In this document: positions 9,125-20,889 of the stretch, piece after piece
Layout: every line of letters starts with the position of its first letter
How positions within the stretch are numbered: position 1 is the stretch's first letter
Assembly (NCBI RefSeq): GCF_900117415.1
Contig: NZ_FPEI01000006.1
Span: 2,585,001-2,649,000, forward strand
Length of the DNA stretch: 64,000 nt
Direction: 5' to 3'
Origin: Hyphomicrobium sp. CS1BSMeth3
GTDB taxonomy: Bacteria; Pseudomonadota; Alphaproteobacteria; Rhizobiales; Hyphomicrobiaceae
Notes under the pieces: generated by a model
Databases searched by the model: none
What the model was told of the DNA's origin: nothing
What the model saw: the letters and a program-made list of their open reading frames with translations, nothing else
Translations under genes and position numbers: made by a program

Positions 9125-9430
9125 CTACCAGCTCGACTTGACCATGCCGGGGATCATGCCCTGGCTTGCCAGCTCGCGGAGCTGGTTGCGGCACAGCTTG
9201 AGCTTGCGATAGTAGCCGCGCGAACGGCCGGTGATTTCGCAGCGGTTGCGGATCCGCGTCTTGGACGAGTTCCGCGGCAGCTCGGCGAGTTTCAGGCGCG
9301 CAGCGAAGCGCACCTCGGCCGGCTGCTTCTGATCAGCCGCCGTTTCCTTCAGCGCCGCGCGCCGCTCGGCATACTGATCCACCAGCTTGCGCCGGCGCTC
9401 ATTCTTGTTGATCGAGCTCTTCTTCGCCAT
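9125..9430 (-). CDS. rpsN: 30S ribosomal protein S14
   Basis: A 101-residue small-subunit head protein (uS14). It is the long, zinc-independent form: the CxxC pair of the short form is absent, and [19 protein letters not shown] is intact. The start at ATG 9430 ([10 protein letters not shown]) is set by a strong GGAGG seven bases upstream. The in-frame codon at 9451 has no such site. The stop lies 14 bases before the rpsH start. Confidence 0.97.
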   Translation of the reverse strand: MAKKSSINKNERRRKLVDQYAERRAALKETAADQKQPAEVRFAARLKLAELPRNSSKTRIRNRCEITGRSRGYYRKLKLCRNQLRELASQGMIPGMVKSSW

Positions 9431-9492
9431 CAGGTCCTCCAAGACCCACATGTCGGCAGGAACGTCGCCTGCCTGATCGTCATTCGCCCGGC

Positions 9493-10200
9493 TTACGTCC
9501 GGAAGGGGAAGTTGAAGGCACGCAGCAGCTCGCGCGCCTCATCGTCGGAGTGCGCGGTCGTGCACACGATCACGTCCATGCCCCAGATCTCGTCCACCTT
9601 GTCGTAGTCGATCTCGGGGAACACGATGTGCTCCTTGAGACCGAGCGCAAAGTTGCCGCGACCATCGAAGCTCTTCGGGTTCAGCCCGCGGAAGTCCTTC
9701 ACGCGCGGCAGCGCGATCGTGACCAGGCGGTCGAGGAACTCGTACATGCGGTCGCCGCGCAGCGTCACCTTGGCGCCGAGCGCCATGTTCTCGCGCACCT
9801 TGTAGGTCGCGATCGACTTGCGCGCCCGCGTGATGACCGGCCGCTGACCGGCGATGAGCGCGAGATCGTTCGACGCGTTCTCGACCTTCTTGCGGTCGTT
9901 CACGGCCTCGCCGACGCCCATGTTGAGCACGATCTTCTCGAGGCGGGGAATCCGCATCGGGTTCTCGTACTTGAAGTGCTCCGCGAGCTTCTTGCGAATC
10001 TCCTGCTCATAGAGCGACTTCATGCGCGGCTTGTAGTCCGCGGGACGAGGCTTGCGCGGCGCAGCAGCACCACCACCGGCCGCGGGCTTGCCCTTGGCTT
10101 CCTTGGCGGGCGCACCCTTGCCCTGCGGCTTGCCGCCCTTCGCACCGCCCTTGGCGCCAGCGGGGGCGCTGCCGCCCTTCTGTTTCGCGTTGTCGGCCAT
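9493..10200 (-). CDS. rplE: 50S ribosomal protein L5 with a basic low-complexity N-terminal extension
   Basis: A 235-residue 5S rRNA-binding protein (uL5), about 50 residues longer than the usual 178-186. Residues 60-235 are a standard L5 ([39 protein letters not shown]). Residues 1-55 are almost only Lys, Ala, Gly and Pro (for example [20 protein letters not shown]). The extension is open from an ATG three bases after the rplX stop, and no clear ribosome-binding site favours an internal start, so I keep it. Whether the tail stays on the mature protein cannot be told from sequence. Confidence 0.93.
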   Translation of the reverse strand: MADNAKQKGGSAPAGAKGGAKGGKPQGKGAPAKEAKGKPAAGGGAAAPRKPRPADYKPRMKSLYEQEIRKKLAEHFKYENPMRIPRLEKIVLNMGVGEAVNDRKKVENASNDLALIAGQRPVITRARKSIATYKVRENMALGAKVTLRGDRMYEFLDRLVTIALPRVKDFRGLNPKSFDGRGNFALGLKEHIVFPEIDYDKVDEIWGMDVIVCTTAHSDDEARELLRAFNFPFRT

Positions 10201-10203
10201 GGC

Positions 10204-10530
10204 TTATGACTTCTCCGGAATGACTTCGCCCGAACGCTTCGAGAACCGCACCTTGCGGCCATCCTCGAGGAACTTGAAACCGACGCGCGTCGGCTTGCCG
10301 TCCCTCGGATCCTCGAGCGCGAGGTTCGACAGATCGATCGTTGCTTCCTTCGAGATGATCCCACCTTCCGAAGCCGCAGTTTGCTTCTGATGGCGGCGAA
10401 CCATGTTCACGCCACGCACCAGCGCGCGGTTCTCCTTCGGGATCACCTTGATGACCTCGCCGTGCTTGCCCTTGTCGCGGCCCGCGAGCACGATGACGTG
10501 GTCACCCTTTTTGATCTTGAGTGACGGCAT
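10204..10530 (-). CDS. rplX: 50S ribosomal protein L24
   Basis: A 108-residue assembly-initiator protein (uL24). The KOW motif [20 protein letters not shown] is at residues 8-27, and [16 protein letters not shown] follows. It is separated from rplN by one base and from rplE by three, a tightly packed translationally coupled run. Ordinary length. Confidence 0.97.
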   Translation of the reverse strand: MPSLKIKKGDHVIVLAGRDKGKHGEVIKVIPKENRALVRGVNMVRRHQKQTAASEGGIISKEATIDLSNLALEDPRDGKPTRVGFKFLEDGRKVRFSKRSGEVIPEKS

Positions 10531-10531
10531 C

Positions 10532-10900
10532 TCAGAGCACCTCCGGCGCGAGCGACATGATCTTCACGTGCTTGCGCGCACGAAGCTCACGCGTGACCGG
10601 TCCGAAGATGCGCGTGCCGATCGGATCGCCGTTGGCGTTGATCAGCACCGCGGCGTTGCGGTCGAAGCGGATCAGCGAGCCATCGGCACGGCGCACGCCC
10701 TTGGCGGTCCGCACGACGACGGCCTTCATGACCTGGCCCTTCTTCACGCGGCCGCGCGGAATGGCCTCCTTCACCGACACGACGATCGTATCGCCGATCG
10801 TCGCATAGCGGCGCTTGGAGCCACCGAGCACCTTGATGCACTGCACACGACGGGCGCCGGAGTTGTCGGCGACGTCGAGATTTGTCTCCATCTGGATCAT
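10532..10900 (-). CDS. rplN: 50S ribosomal protein L14
   Basis: A 122-residue interface protein (uL14) that forms bridge B8 and is the binding site of the silencing factor RsfS. Begins [27 protein letters not shown], the invariant family start, and ends EVL. Fixed position between rpsQ and rplX. Nothing unusual. Confidence 0.98.
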   Translation of the reverse strand: MIQMETNLDVADNSGARRVQCIKVLGGSKRRYATIGDTIVVSVKEAIPRGRVKKGQVMKAVVVRTAKGVRRADGSLIRFDRNAAVLINANGDPIGTRIFGPVTRELRARKHVKIMSLAPEVL

Positions 10901-10928
10901 GGCGCGATCCTCAATCCTTCCTGCCGCA

Positions 10929-11165
10929 TCAGCCCGGCTGCTTCAGCGCGACCCAGCGCTTGTGGCGCGAGATCGGCGCGCTTTCCTGGATGCGCACCTT
11001 GTCCCCGACCTTGAACGTGTTCTCTTCGTCGTGCGCCTGGTACTTCTTCGACCGGCGCACGGTCTTCTTGAGCAGCGGGTGCGTGAAGCGACGCTCCACC
11101 TCGACCACAATGGTCTTGTCGTTCTTGTCGGAGACGACGACGCCGTTCAGAATGCGCTTTGGCAT
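10929..11165 (-). CDS. rpsQ: 30S ribosomal protein S17
   Basis: A 78-residue small-subunit OB-fold protein (uS17). [26 protein letters not shown] and the [17 protein letters not shown] motif are characteristic. It lies 14 bases after rpmC and 28 bases before rplN. Ordinary length and composition. Confidence 0.97.
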   Translation of the reverse strand: MPKRILNGVVVSDKNDKTIVVEVERRFTHPLLKKTVRRSKKYQAHDEENTFKVGDKVRIQESAPISRHKRWVALKQPG

Positions 11166-11179
11166 GATCGTTCTCCTGC

Positions 11180-11392
11180 TTACTTGCTGGCCGCAGCCGG
11201 GGCATTGCCCCTGAGCGCGCGGGCAACCGTCTTCACGCGTGCGATCTCGCGGCGGACGACGCGAATGCGCGCCGTGTTCTCGAGCTGGCCGGACGCCGCC
11301 TGAAAGCGCAGGTTGAACTGCTCCTTCTTGAGCTTCACCAGCTCTTCGTCGAGCTGATCGAGCGTCATGCCCTTGAATTTCTCAGTCGCCAT
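11180..11392 (-). CDS. rpmC: 50S ribosomal protein L29
   Basis: A 70-residue two-helix protein (uL29) next to the exit tunnel, near L23. The [30 protein letters not shown] helix pair is diagnostic. In the normal S10-segment order between rplP and rpsQ. Confidence 0.97.
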   Translation of the reverse strand: MATEKFKGMTLDQLDEELVKLKKEQFNLRFQAASGQLENTARIRVVRREIARVKTVARALRGNAPAAASK

Positions 11393-11431
11393 CTCAGGCC
11401 TCTCAAACTTTCTCGTGCGGTCCGCAGGCGA

Positions 11432-11842
11432 TCACAGCAGGCGCGTCACGATACGCGTCGCAATCGGCAGCTTCGCCGCGCCGAGCGTCAGCGCCTCGCG
11501 GGCGACATTGTCCGGCACGCCGTCGATCTCGAACATGATGCGGCCCGGCTTGACGCGGCACACCCAGAGCTCGGGGCTACCCTTGCCCGAGCCCATGCGC
11601 ACCTCGGCCGGCTTCTTCGTCACCGGCACGTCCGGGAAGATGCGAATCCACACGCGGCCCGCACGCTTCATGTGACGCGTGATGGCACGACGCGCGGCCT
11701 CGATCTGGCGCGCGCTCAGGCGCTCCGGCTCAGCGGCCTTGAGGCCGTGCGAACCGAAGTTGAGATCGGTCCCGCCCTTGGCAGCGCCGTGAATGCGGCC
11801 CTTGTGCTGCTTGCGGAACTTCGTCCGTTTTGGTTGCATCAT
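11432..11842 (-). CDS. rplP: 50S ribosomal protein L16
   Basis: A 136-residue large-subunit protein (uL16) near the A-site tRNA elbow. Identified by [19 protein letters not shown] and the [22 protein letters not shown] segment, which contains the arginine hydroxylated in E. coli. Two ATG codons stand in tandem at the start, with GAGGAACG upstream; either could be used. It follows rpsC by 21 bases. Confidence 0.97.
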   Translation of the reverse strand: MMQPKRTKFRKQHKGRIHGAAKGGTDLNFGSHGLKAAEPERLSARQIEAARRAITRHMKRAGRVWIRIFPDVPVTKKPAEVRMGSGKGSPELWVCRVKPGRIMFEIDGVPDNVAREALTLGAAKLPIATRIVTRLL

Positions 11843-11863
11843 GACAGTCGTTCCTCGAAGGCC

Positions 11864-12622
11864 TTAATCGCGCGAGCGGCGGTCGCCGCGGTCGCCACGA
11901 TCACCCCGATCGCCGCGATCCTCGCGCCGGCGACGATCACCACCGCCACCCTCCTGCGACTCGAGCGCGCGACGCTCGGACGCCATCGGGTCATGCTCGA
12001 TGATCTCGCCCTTGTAGATCCACACCTTCACGCCGATGATCCCGTAGGCCGTGCGCGCAACGCCGTAGCCGAAGTCGATGTCGGCGCGCAGCGTGTGCAG
12101 CGGCACGCGGCCCTCGCGGTACCACTCGACGCGGGCAATCTCGGCGCCGCCGAGACGGCCGGAGACGTTGATACGAATGCCCTGCGCACCGAGACGCAGC
12201 GCCGACTGCACGGCGCGCTTCATGGCGCGGCGGAAGGCCACGCGGCGCTCGAGCTGCTGGGCGATCGTCTCGGCGACCAGCGTCGCATCGATCTCGGGCT
12301 TGCGCACCTCGACGATGTTGAGATGCACTTCCGACTGCGTGAGGCGCGCGAGCTCGCCGCGCAGCTTCTCGATGTCGGCGCCCTTCTTGCCGATCAGGAT
12401 GCCCGGACGCGCGGAGTGCACGGTCACCCGGCACTTCTTGTGCGGGCGCTCGATCACGATCTTCGCGATGCCGGCCTGGCGCTGCATCTTCAGGATGTGC
12501 TCGCGCATCTTCCTGTCTTCGTGCAGCAGCTTGCCGTACTCACCGCGGCTCGCGAACCAGCGGCTGTCCCAGGTCCGGTTGATGCCGACGCGCAGGCCGA
12601 CGGGATTGACCTTGTGGCCCAT
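11864..12622 (-). CDS. rpsC: 30S ribosomal protein S3 with Gly-Asp-Arg repeat tail
   Basis: A 252-residue small-subunit protein (uS3) at the mRNA entry site. The KH domain ([20 protein letters not shown]) and the C-terminal [30 protein letters not shown] region are intact. About 40 residues of charged tail follow the fold, including four consecutive GDR triplets. It overlaps the rplV stop by one base. Confidence 0.97.
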   Translation of the reverse strand: MGHKVNPVGLRVGINRTWDSRWFASRGEYGKLLHEDRKMREHILKMQRQAGIAKIVIERPHKKCRVTVHSARPGILIGKKGADIEKLRGELARLTQSEVHLNIVEVRKPEIDATLVAETIAQQLERRVAFRRAMKRAVQSALRLGAQGIRINVSGRLGGAEIARVEWYREGRVPLHTLRADIDFGYGVARTAYGIIGVKVWIYKGEIIEHDPMASERRALESQEGGGGDRRRREDRGDRGDRGDRGDRRSRD

Positions 12623-13032
12623 CAGGCGGCCTCCTCTGCTGTCTTCTCGGCCTCAGCCTTGGCTGCAGCCTCGCGCACGATCACGGTGAGCTGCGAGAAC
12701 GGCTTCATGATCCCGCCCGAACGACCGCGACCGCGGGCGTGGAAGCGCTTCATGACGAGGTTCTTGCCGACGAAGGCCTCGGAGACGACGAGATCGTCGA
12801 CATCGAGACCGTGATTGTTCTCGGCGTTCGCAATCGCGCTCATGAGGCACTTGCGCACGTCGACCGCAATGCGCTTCCTCGAGAACTCGAGCTCCGTCAG
12901 CGCCGTCTGCACTTTCTTGCCGCGGATCATCGCTGCGACGAGGTTGAGCTTCTGCGGCGAGACGCGCAGGTTGCGCGCCACGGCCTGGACCTCGTTCTCC
13001 GGCAGACGCCGTTCGGCTTTGGGCTTGCCCAT
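12622..13032 (-). CDS. rplV: 50S ribosomal protein L22
   Basis: A 136-residue protein (uL22) whose long hairpin lines the peptide exit tunnel. I choose ATG 13032 ([21 protein letters not shown]) because it falls directly after the rpsS stop and has AGG upstream. The in-frame codon at 13074 would overlap rpsS by about 40 bases. The [11 protein letters not shown] tunnel-loop sequence is intact, and the Ala/Glu-rich tail is typical of Rhizobiales. Confidence 0.96.
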   Translation of the reverse strand: MGKPKAERRLPENEVQAVARNLRVSPQKLNLVAAMIRGKKVQTALTELEFSRKRIAVDVRKCLMSAIANAENNHGLDVDDLVVSEAFVGKNLVMKRFHARGRGRSGGIMKPFSQLTVIVREAAAKAEAEKTAEEAA

Positions 13033-13033
13033 C

Positions 13034-13315
13034 TTACCTGCCCTTCGTCGCTTTCTTGTCGCCGCTGTGGCCATGGAAGGTGCGCGTCGGCGCGAACTCG
13101 CCGAACTTGTGCCCGACCATGTCCTCGTTGACGGACACGGGAATGTGCTTCTGGCCGTTGTGCACGCCGAACGTCAGACCGACGAACTGCGGCAGGATCG
13201 TCGAACGGCGCGACCAGATCTTGATGATCTCGCTGCGGCCTCCCGCGCGCACCTTCTCGGCCTTCTTCAAGAGATAGCCGTCGACGAACGGGCCTTTCCA
13301 AACCGAGCGTGCCAC
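13034..13315 (-). CDS. rpsS: 30S ribosomal protein S19 (GTG start)
   Basis: A 93-residue small-subunit head protein (uS19) that contacts S13 and the A-site tRNA. It starts at GTG 13315 (reading as [18 protein letters not shown]), with TAGGAGC about eight bases ahead; the TAG is the rplB stop. The longer open frame upstream of this codon lies inside rplB in the wrong frame. The motifs [19 protein letters not shown] and [11 protein letters not shown] are standard. Its usual partner S13 (rpsM) is not encoded in this window. Confidence 0.96.
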   Translation of the reverse strand: MARSVWKGPFVDGYLLKKAEKVRAGGRSEIIKIWSRRSTILPQFVGLTFGVHNGQKHIPVSVNEDMVGHKFGEFAPTRTFHGHSGDKKATKGR

Positions 13316-13326
13316 GATCGATGCTC

Positions 13327-14148
13327 CTACTTGCTCTTGCTGCGCGTGCGGACGATGAACTTGTCCGTCGACTTGTTCTTGCGCGTCTTGAAGCCCTTGG
13401 TCGGCTTGCCCCACGGCGTCGCCCAGTGCTTGCCGCCCTTGGTGCGGCCGCCGTTCGGGTGATCGACCGGGTTCATCATGACCGAGCGCACGGTCGGACG
13501 AATGCCGAGCCAGCGCGTGCGGCCGGCCTTGCCGATCGAGACGTTGCCGTGATCCGGGTTCGAGACCGCACCAACCGTCGCCATGCACTCCTGGCGCACG
13601 CGCCGCGTTTCGCCCGACTTGAGCTTCAGCACGGCCCAGCCGGCATCACGGCCGACGAGCTGCACGAAGGCACCGGCCGAGCGCGCGATCTGACCGCCAC
13701 GGCCCGCCTTGAGCTCGACGTTGTGCACGATCGTGCCGATCGGGATCGACGCGAGCGGCATGGCATTGCCGGGCTTCACGTCGACGGCGCTGCCGGCGAC
13801 GACCTTGTCGCCGGTGTTGAGGCGCTGCGGCGCGAGGATGTAGGCGAGCTCGCCGTCCGTGTACTTGACGAGCGCGATGAAGGCCGTCCGGTTCGGATCG
13901 TACTCGAGCCGCTCGACCGTACCCTCGACGTCGAACTTGCGACGGCGGAAGTCCACACGGCGATAGGCCTGCTTATGGCCGCCGCCGATGTGGCGCATGG
14001 TGATGCGCCCGTGGTTGTTGCGACCACCGGTCTTACTCTTGCCCTCGACGAGCATCTTGACCGGCGCGCCCTTCCAGAGGTGCTCGCGGTCAACGAGCAC
14101 GAGCTGGCGCCGGCCGGGCGATGTCGGGCGATATGTCTTCAGTGCCAT
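13327..14148 (-). CDS. rplB: 50S ribosomal protein L2
   Basis: A 273-residue large-subunit protein (uL2) next to the peptidyl transferase centre. The essential C-terminal motif [20 protein letters not shown], with the key histidine, is present, as is [15 protein letters not shown]. Placed between rplW and rpsS in standard order. Nothing unusual. Confidence 0.98.
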   Translation of the reverse strand: MALKTYRPTSPGRRQLVLVDREHLWKGAPVKMLVEGKSKTGGRNNHGRITMRHIGGGHKQAYRRVDFRRRKFDVEGTVERLEYDPNRTAFIALVKYTDGELAYILAPQRLNTGDKVVAGSAVDVKPGNAMPLASIPIGTIVHNVELKAGRGGQIARSAGAFVQLVGRDAGWAVLKLKSGETRRVRQECMATVGAVSNPDHGNVSIGKAGRTRWLGIRPTVRSVMMNPVDHPNGGRTKGGKHWATPWGKPTKGFKTRKNKSTDKFIVRTRSKSK

Positions 14149-14164
14149 GGTCGTTCTCTATTCC

Positions 14165-14458
14165 TCAGAGACCCGTCGTGACGTCGATCGAGTGCCCTTC
14201 CTCGAGCGTCACGATGGCCTTCTTGACCTCACCCTGGCGAGCGACGATGCCCTTGAAGGCCTTCAGCTTGCCCTTGCGGACGATGGTGTTGACCGCCTTC
14301 ACCTTGACGTTGAAGAGCTGCTCGACCGCGGCCTTGATCTCCGGCTTGGTCGCTGAGCGCGCAACCTTGAAGATCACCTGGTTCGCCTCGGAGGCCATGG
14401 TGGCCTTCTCGGTGATGATCGGCGCGCGAATGATGTCGTAGGCCTTGAGCTTGCTCAT
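14165..14458 (-). CDS. rplW: 50S ribosomal protein L23
   Basis: A 97-residue protein (uL23) at the tunnel exit; docking site for trigger factor and SRP. Recognised by [22 protein letters not shown] and [10 protein letters not shown]. The ATG overlaps the rplD stop by four bases. Ordinary length. Confidence 0.97.
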   Translation of the reverse strand: MSKLKAYDIIRAPIITEKATMASEANQVIFKVARSATKPEIKAAVEQLFNVKVKAVNTIVRKGKLKAFKGIVARQGEVKKAIVTLEEGHSIDVTTGL

Positions 14459-15075
14459 TTGAAGCGCTCCTCGAGGGCGGCGACAGCGGCCTTGGTCAGC
14501 ACCAGCTTCTGGCGGCGCAGAATGTCGTAGACGTTGATGCCCTGGATGGGCAGCAGGTCGACATTCGGAATGTTGCGCATCGCCTGCACGAAGCCCGTGT
14601 CGAGCTCCGAGCCGTCAATGAAGAGCGCGTTCGTGAGGCCGAGGGCCGCGAGTTGCGCCTTGAGGCCCTTGGTCTTGCCGTCGGTGGACGCGGCCTTCTC
14701 GAGCACGATGATCTCACCGGCCCGCGCCTTGGCGGAGAGCGCGTGGCGAAGCGCCAGCGCGCGCACCTTCTTCGGCAGGCCCACGGCGTGGCTGCGCGGC
14801 TTCGGCCCGAAGGCCTTGCCGCCGCCGCGCCACTGCGGCACGGACTTGTCGCCGTGACGGGCGCCACCGGTGCCCTTCTGCTTGTACATCTTCTTGCCCG
14901 TGACGGTCACTTCGGACCGGTCCTGGGCATGATGCGTGCCGGCCATGCGCTTCAGGAGCTGCCAGCGCACGGTGCGCTGAATCAGGTCCGGGCGCGGCTC
15001 CAGATTGAAGATCGCGTCGGCAAGCTCGACCGTCCCGGCCGAGCCCGCGTCGAGCGTGGTGACTGGGGTCTGCAT
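14455..15075 (-). CDS. rplD: 50S ribosomal protein L4
   Basis: A 206-residue protein (uL4) whose extended loop forms part of the exit-tunnel constriction. The loop [20 protein letters not shown] is intact. In enterobacteria L4 autoregulates the S10 operon; no such leader can be recognised here. It shares single-base or ATGA overlaps with rplC and rplW, so the three are translationally coupled. Confidence 0.98.
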   Translation of the reverse strand: MQTPVTTLDAGSAGTVELADAIFNLEPRPDLIQRTVRWQLLKRMAGTHHAQDRSEVTVTGKKMYKQKGTGGARHGDKSVPQWRGGGKAFGPKPRSHAVGLPKKVRALALRHALSAKARAGEIIVLEKAASTDGKTKGLKAQLAALGLTNALFIDGSELDTGFVQAMRNIPNVDLLPIQGINVYDILRRQKLVLTKAAVAALEERFK

Positions 15076-15785
15076 CAGGCCTGCTCCGTCGTCGTCTGGG
15101 CGGCACCGGCAGCACGCGCGCGGAAGGCGCCAGGCGTCGGCGCATCCTTCGGCGGCTTCTTCACGGCGTCGCGAATGAGAACCCAGCCGCCCTTGGCGCC
15201 AGGAACGGCACCGCGGACCAGGATGAGGCCACGCTCGACATCGGTCTTCACCACTTCGAGGTTGAGCGTCGTGATGCGCTCGTCACCCATGTGGCCGGCC
15301 ATCTTCTTGCCCTTGAAGACCTTGCCGGGATCCTGGCGCTGACCAGTGGAGCCAAGCGCGCGGTGCACGACGGAGACGCCGTGCGTTGCGCGCATACCGC
15401 CGAAGTTCCAGCGCTTCATGCCGCCCTGGAAGCCCTTACCCTGGCTCTGACCCGTCACGTCGACGAGCTGGCCGGCGACGAAGTGGTCGGCCGTGATCTC
15501 GGCGCCGACTTCGATCAGGTTTTCCGGGCTCACGCGGAACTCGGCGAGCTTGCGCTTCGGCTCGACCTCGGCGCGCGCGAAACCGCCGCGCTCGGCCTTG
15601 GTCACGCGGTTCGGCTTGCGCTTGCCAGCGCCGAGCTGGAGCGCGGTGTAGCCGTTCTTTTCCTGCGTCAGGTGGCCGACGACCTGCAGGTTGTCGAGCT
15701 TCAGCACGGTCACGGGGATATGCTCCCCGGTCTCCGTGAAGAGCCGCGTCATGCCGACCTTCTGTGCAATCACTCCGGAACGCAT
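15075..15785 (-). CDS. rplC: 50S ribosomal protein L3
   Basis: A 236-residue protein (uL3) needed early in 50S assembly. The start at ATG 15785 ([18 protein letters not shown]) is set by AGGAAAGGA nine bases upstream; this purine tract abuts the alternative ATG at 15794 and would be too close to serve it. [23 protein letters not shown], which carries the methylated glutamine region, is intact. A ~20-residue Ala/Pro-rich tail extends the C-terminus. Confidence 0.97.
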   Translation of the reverse strand: MRSGVIAQKVGMTRLFTETGEHIPVTVLKLDNLQVVGHLTQEKNGYTALQLGAGKRKPNRVTKAERGGFARAEVEPKRKLAEFRVSPENLIEVGAEITADHFVAGQLVDVTGQSQGKGFQGGMKRWNFGGMRATHGVSVVHRALGSTGQRQDPGKVFKGKKMAGHMGDERITTLNLEVVKTDVERGLILVRGAVPGAKGGWVLIRDAVKKPPKDAPTPGAFRARAAGAAQTTTEQA

Positions 15786-15877
15786 CCGTTGCATTCCTTT
15801 CCTAAGGACTGAGCCACTGGTTCCTGTCCGGTCTGCTGCAGCGTGCCTCTCGACCCGCCATCAGCCCCAGCCAGCCG

Positions 15878-16186
15878 TCAGAGCTTGATCTCCACGTCGA
15901 CGCCGGCCGCGAGGTCCAGCTTCATGAGCGCGTCCACCGTCTGCGGCGTCGGATCGACGATGTCGAGGAGCCGCTTGTGGGTCCGCATTTCGAACTGCTC
16001 GCGGCTCTTCTTGTCGATGTGCGGCGAGCGGTTCACTGTGAACCGCTCGATGCGGGTCGGCAGCGGAATGGGGCCGCGCACCTCAGCGCCGGTTCGTTTC
16101 GCCGTATTCACGATCTCACGGGTCGACGCATCGAGAATTCGATGGTCGAACGCCTTGAGCCGGATCCGGATGTTTTGGCCGTTCAT
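15878..16186 (-). CDS. rpsJ: 30S ribosomal protein S10
   Basis: A 102-residue small-subunit head protein (uS10), which is also the NusE subunit of antitermination complexes. [19 protein letters not shown] and [19 protein letters not shown] are diagnostic. It follows tuf with a 72-base gap that contains a GC hairpin, joining the str and S10 segments. Confidence 0.98.
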   Translation of the reverse strand: MNGQNIRIRLKAFDHRILDASTREIVNTAKRTGAEVRGPIPLPTRIERFTVNRSPHIDKKSREQFEMRTHKRLLDIVDPTPQTVDALMKLDLAAGVDVEIKL

Positions 16187-16214
16187 CGTCTCACTCGTCC
16201 CGCTGGAAACGTGA

Positions 16215-16242
16215 GCGCCCGTTGTCTTGCAACACCGGGCGC
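16215..16242 (-). other. GC-rich hairpin between tuf and rpsJ
   Basis: A perfect seven-base inverted repeat (GCGCCCG / CGGGCGC, loop 14) lies in the 72-base gap after the tuf stop. TTG and CAA inside the loop can extend the stem. No T-tract follows on the coding strand, so it is not a classical terminator. It could stabilise the 3' end of tuf mRNA or cause partial attenuation before rpsJ; both are inference. Confidence 0.45.
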
Positions 16243-16258
16243 CCGCGCCTTCTCCTCA

Positions 16259-17467
<1,209 letters not shown>

Positions 17468-17545
17468 CTCAGGCTCTCCTCATGCGTCTGGACGACTGGC
17501 GTCCTCTTTGAACTCAGAAGTCGTGTTGAACTTGTCCTTGGGGGA

Positions 17546-19618
17546 TCAGGCGTACTTGGCCTTCACCTCCTCGGCAACGTTGCGCGGCACCTCGGCATAG
17601 TGAGCGAACTGCATCGTGTAGGATGCACGTCCCTGGCTCATCGAGCGCAGCTGGCTCACATAGCCGAACATATTCGCCAGCGGCACGTTGGCCCGAATGA
17701 CGGTCGCGTTGCCGCGCATCTCCTGGTTGCGGATCTGGCCGCGCCGGCTGTTGATGTCGCCGATCACGCCGCCGACGAAGTCGCCGGGTGTCACCACCTC
17801 GACGTCCATGATCGGCTCCAGAAGCTTGATGCCCGCCTTCTGGCAACCCTCGCGCATCGCCTGACGCGCTGCGATTTCGAACGCGATCGCGGAGCTGTCC
17901 ACCTCGTGGAACGCGCCGTCGAACAGCGTCACCTTGGTGTCGACGAGCGGGAAGCCGATGAGGACACCGCTGCCCCAGATGCTCTCGACGCCCTTCTCGA
18001 CGCCGGGGATGTATTCCTTCGGGACGGTGCCGCCCACGATCTCCGAGTCGAACTCGTTGCCCGAACCCGGCTCCTGCGGCTCAAGACGCAGCTTGACGCG
18101 GGCGAACTGGCCCGAACCACCAGACTGCTTCTTGTGCGTGTAGTCGATATCGGTCGCACGCGCGAGCGTCTCGCGGTAGGCAACCTGCGGCGCGCCGGTC
18201 GCGACTTCGACGCTGTGCGTACGACGCAGGATGTCGACCTTGATCTCGAGATGCAGCTCGCCCATGCCCTTGATGATGATCTCGCCGCTCTCGGGATCGG
18301 TGTTGACCCGGAACGAGGGATCCTCGGTCGCCATCTTGGCGAGCGCGACGCCCATCTTCTCCTGGTCAGCCTTCGATTTCGGCTCGACCTTCATCTCGAT
18401 GACGGGCTCGGGGAACTCCATCTTCTCGAGAATGACGCGGTTGTTCGGATCCGAAAGCGTCTCGCCCGTGCGGGTATCCTTGAGGCCGAGCAGCGCGACG
18501 ATGTCGCCGGCATAGGCCTCCTTGATCTCCTCGCGGTTGTTGGCGTGCATGAGCAGAATGCGGCCAACGCGCTCGCGCTTGTCGCGCGACGTGTTGATCA
18601 CGTTCATGCCGCTCTCGAGCTTGCCCGAGTAGATGCGCGCGAACGTCAGGACGCCGTACGGGTCGTCCATGATCTTGAACGCGAGCAGAGAGAGCGGCTC
18701 GCTGTCGAGCGGCTTGCGCTCGGTCATCTCACCGGACTTGACGTCCGTGCACGGCATGGCACCGCGATCGACGGGCGACGGCAGGAAGTCCACCACCGCG
18801 TCGAGCAGCGTCTGAATGCCCTTGTTCTTGAAGGCCGAGCCGCACATCATCGGATAGAAGGCACGCGTGATCGTGGCCTTGCGAATGCACTTCTTGAGCG
18901 TCGCGATGTCGGGCTCTTTGCCGTCGAAATAGGCGGCGAGCGCGTCGTCGTCCATCTCGACCGCAGCCTCGATCATGGCGGCGCGGAATTCGTTCGCCTT
19001 GTCGACCAGGTCAGCCGGAATCTCTTCCTCGACGAACTTGGCGCCCTTGTCGTCACCCTGCCAGATGAAGGCCTTCATCTTGAGCAGATCGACAACGCCC
19101 TTGAAGTTGCTCTCGGCGCCGATCGGAATCTGCAGCGGCACGGCGCGCGCGCCGAGCTTCTCGCCGATGTCCTCGAGGCACATGTAGAAGTCGGCGCCGG
19201 TCTTATCCATCTTGTTGGCGAAGATGATGCGCGGCACGCCGTACTTGTCGCCCTGACGCCAGACGGTCTCGGTCTGCGGCTCCACACCCTGGTTGCCGTC
19301 GAGCACGCACACGGCGCCGTCGAGCACGCGCAGCGAGCGCTCGACCTCGATCGTGAAGTCGACGTGGCCTGGCGTGTCGATGATGTTCAGGCGCTTGCCG
19401 TTCCAGAACGTGGTCGTGGCCGCGGACTGGATCGTGATTCCCTTCTCCTGCTCCTGGACCATGAAATCCATGGTCGCGGCGCCGTCGTGGACTTCACCGA
19501 TCTTGTGGCTCTTGCCAGTGTAGAAAAGGATCCGCTCGGTCGTCGTCGTCTTGCCGGCATCGATGTGGGCCATGATGCCGAAGTTGCGGTAGTCCTCGAT
19601 CGCGTATTCGCGGGCCAT
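17546..19618 (-). CDS. fusA: elongation factor G
   Basis: A 690-residue translocase GTPase that drives tRNA-mRNA movement and, with RRF, ribosome recycling. G1 is [12 protein letters not shown], switch I ends EKGITI, and DTPGHVD and NKMDKTG complete the nucleotide site. Domain IV ([14 protein letters not shown]) and domain V are complete. Length is standard. It lies 24 bases after rpsG and 78 bases before tuf. Unlike tuf, its switch I is close to canonical. Confidence 0.98.
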   Translation of the reverse strand: MAREYAIEDYRNFGIMAHIDAGKTTTTERILFYTGKSHKIGEVHDGAATMDFMVQEQEKGITIQSAATTTFWNGKRLNIIDTPGHVDFTIEVERSLRVLDGAVCVLDGNQGVEPQTETVWRQGDKYGVPRIIFANKMDKTGADFYMCLEDIGEKLGARAVPLQIPIGAESNFKGVVDLLKMKAFIWQGDDKGAKFVEEEIPADLVDKANEFRAAMIEAAVEMDDDALAAYFDGKEPDIATLKKCIRKATITRAFYPMMCGSAFKNKGIQTLLDAVVDFLPSPVDRGAMPCTDVKSGEMTERKPLDSEPLSLLAFKIMDDPYGVLTFARIYSGKLESGMNVINTSRDKRERVGRILLMHANNREEIKEAYAGDIVALLGLKDTRTGETLSDPNNRVILEKMEFPEPVIEMKVEPKSKADQEKMGVALAKMATEDPSFRVNTDPESGEIIIKGMGELHLEIKVDILRRTHSVEVATGAPQVAYRETLARATDIDYTHKKQSGGSGQFARVKLRLEPQEPGSGNEFDSEIVGGTVPKEYIPGVEKGVESIWGSGVLIGFPLVDTKVTLFDGAFHEVDSSAIAFEIAARQAMREGCQKAGIKLLEPIMDVEVVTPGDFVGGVIGDINSRRGQIRNQEMRGNATVIRANVPLANMFGYVSQLRSMSQGRASYTMQFAHYAEVPRNVAEEVKAKYA

Positions 19619-19642
19619 GTCCGTTGCCTCGTCGTCGTCCGG

Positions 19643-20113
19643 TTACCAGCGGTAGTGCGAGAAGGCGCGGTTGGCTTCCGCCATCTTGTGCGTGTCTTCG
19701 CGCTTCTTCACCGCCGTGCCGCGGTTGTTGGCGGCATCCAACAGCTCAGCCGACAACCGCTCTTCCATCGTATTCTCGTTGCGCGCGCGTGCCGCGGCGA
19801 TCAGCCAGCGGATCGCAAGCGCCTGACGCCGCTCGGAGCGAACCTCGACCGGAACCTGGTACGTCGCACCGCCGACGCGGCGCGAGCGAACCTCAACCGA
19901 AGGCATCACGTTCTCGAGCGCCTGGTGGAACATCGGCAGCGCATCCGCCTTGGCGCGCTGCTGCATCCGCTCGAGAGCACCGTACACGATGCCTTCGGCG
20001 GTCGACTTCTTGCCCTCGACCATGATCGAGTTCATGAACTTGGACACAACCAGATCACCAAACTTGGGATCCGGGTTGATTTCCCGCTTCTCGGCACGAT
20101 GGCGACGCGACAT
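19643..20113 (-). CDS. rpsG: 30S ribosomal protein S7
   Basis: A 156-residue 16S rRNA-binding assembly protein (uS7) at the E site. [20 protein letters not shown] and [20 protein letters not shown] are characteristic, and the C-terminus [13 protein letters not shown] is typical. The 103-base gap upstream, toward rpsL, holds an inverted repeat (GCGCCGC / GCGGCGC, 20174-20198) without a T-tract. Confidence 0.98.
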   Translation of the reverse strand: MSRRHRAEKREINPDPKFGDLVVSKFMNSIMVEGKKSTAEGIVYGALERMQQRAKADALPMFHQALENVMPSVEVRSRRVGGATYQVPVEVRSERRQALAIRWLIAAARARNENTMEERLSAELLDAANNRGTAVKKREDTHKMAEANRAFSHYRW

Positions 20114-20216
20114 GCGCTCGTTCCTTCTCGTCTCTTTGTGCCGCCCGCTCGGGGCTATTCCTCAAATGCGAGAGCGCCGCTCCGAATAGGGGCGGCGCCC
20201 ACCTGTCCTTACGTTC

Positions 20217-20588
20217 TTACTTCGGCCGCTTGGCACCGTACTTCGAACGGCGCTGTTTGCGGTTGGCTACGCCCTGCGTGTCGAGCACGCCGCGGATGAT
20301 GTGGTAGCGCACGCCCGGAAGGTCCTTCACGCGGCCGCCACGGATCATCACCACCGAGTGCTCCTGGAGGTTATGACCCTCACCCGGAATGTAGCCGATG
20401 ACCTCGAAGCCGTTGGTGAGACGGATCTTGGCAACCTTGCGCAGCGCCGAGTTTGGCTTCTTCGGCGTCGTCGTGTAGACGCGCGTGCAGACGCCACGCT
20501 TCTGCGGGCAGGCCTCCATGGCCGGGACCTTGTTACGCTCCCGGGGCTTCACCCGCGGCTTGCGGATCAGCTGCTGAATCGTCGGCAT
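20217..20588 (-). CDS. rpsL: 30S ribosomal protein S12
   Basis: A 123-residue decoding-centre protein (uS12) and the first gene of the ribosomal block. [21 protein letters not shown] contains the lysine equivalent to E. coli Lys42 (KPNSA), the wild-type streptomycin-sensitive residue. [13 protein letters not shown] contains the Lys87 equivalent and the methylthiolated aspartate region. A candidate promoter lies about 300 bases upstream. Confidence 0.98.
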   Translation of the reverse strand: MPTIQQLIRKPRVKPRERNKVPAMEACPQKRGVCTRVYTTTPKKPNSALRKVAKIRLTNGFEVIGYIPGEGHNLQEHSVVMIRGGRVKDLPGVRYHIIRGVLDTQGVANRKQRRSKYGAKRPK

Positions 20589-20889
20589 CGCGCCTCGTCC
20601 GTACCTCGTGCACCCACCCCGTTCGGGGCCGGATGCGCCAAACCTGACGAGCCGAGTTGCCCTTTTCCGGGGCCCCCAGCTCGCAACACCAGAGGATCGA
20701 ACGTTCCGCCAGGGCGGCGCGCCGATCTTGGTCCGAAATTGTCCTCTGCTTGAGAACGATAGTGTTTAGGGGCGGCTAGCAATGAGCCGGAAGCTTTTCC
20801 GCAGGCAGCTCACGATCGCCGAATTACGGCTTCTCTGCCTGCAAAGCTCCGCCCGATAGCGCCCTACGACCTACCGTGAGAGTGGGCGC

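Noticed and set aside
17546-19618. EF-G switch I reads EKGITI instead of ERGITI
   Set aside because: A conservative Lys for Arg change known in other EF-G proteins; unlike the tuf case, length and the rest of the motif are normal.
20174-20198. GCGCCGC/GCGGCGC inverted repeat between rpsL and rpsG as a terminator
   Set aside because: No T-tract follows and the operon must continue; noted under rpsG only.
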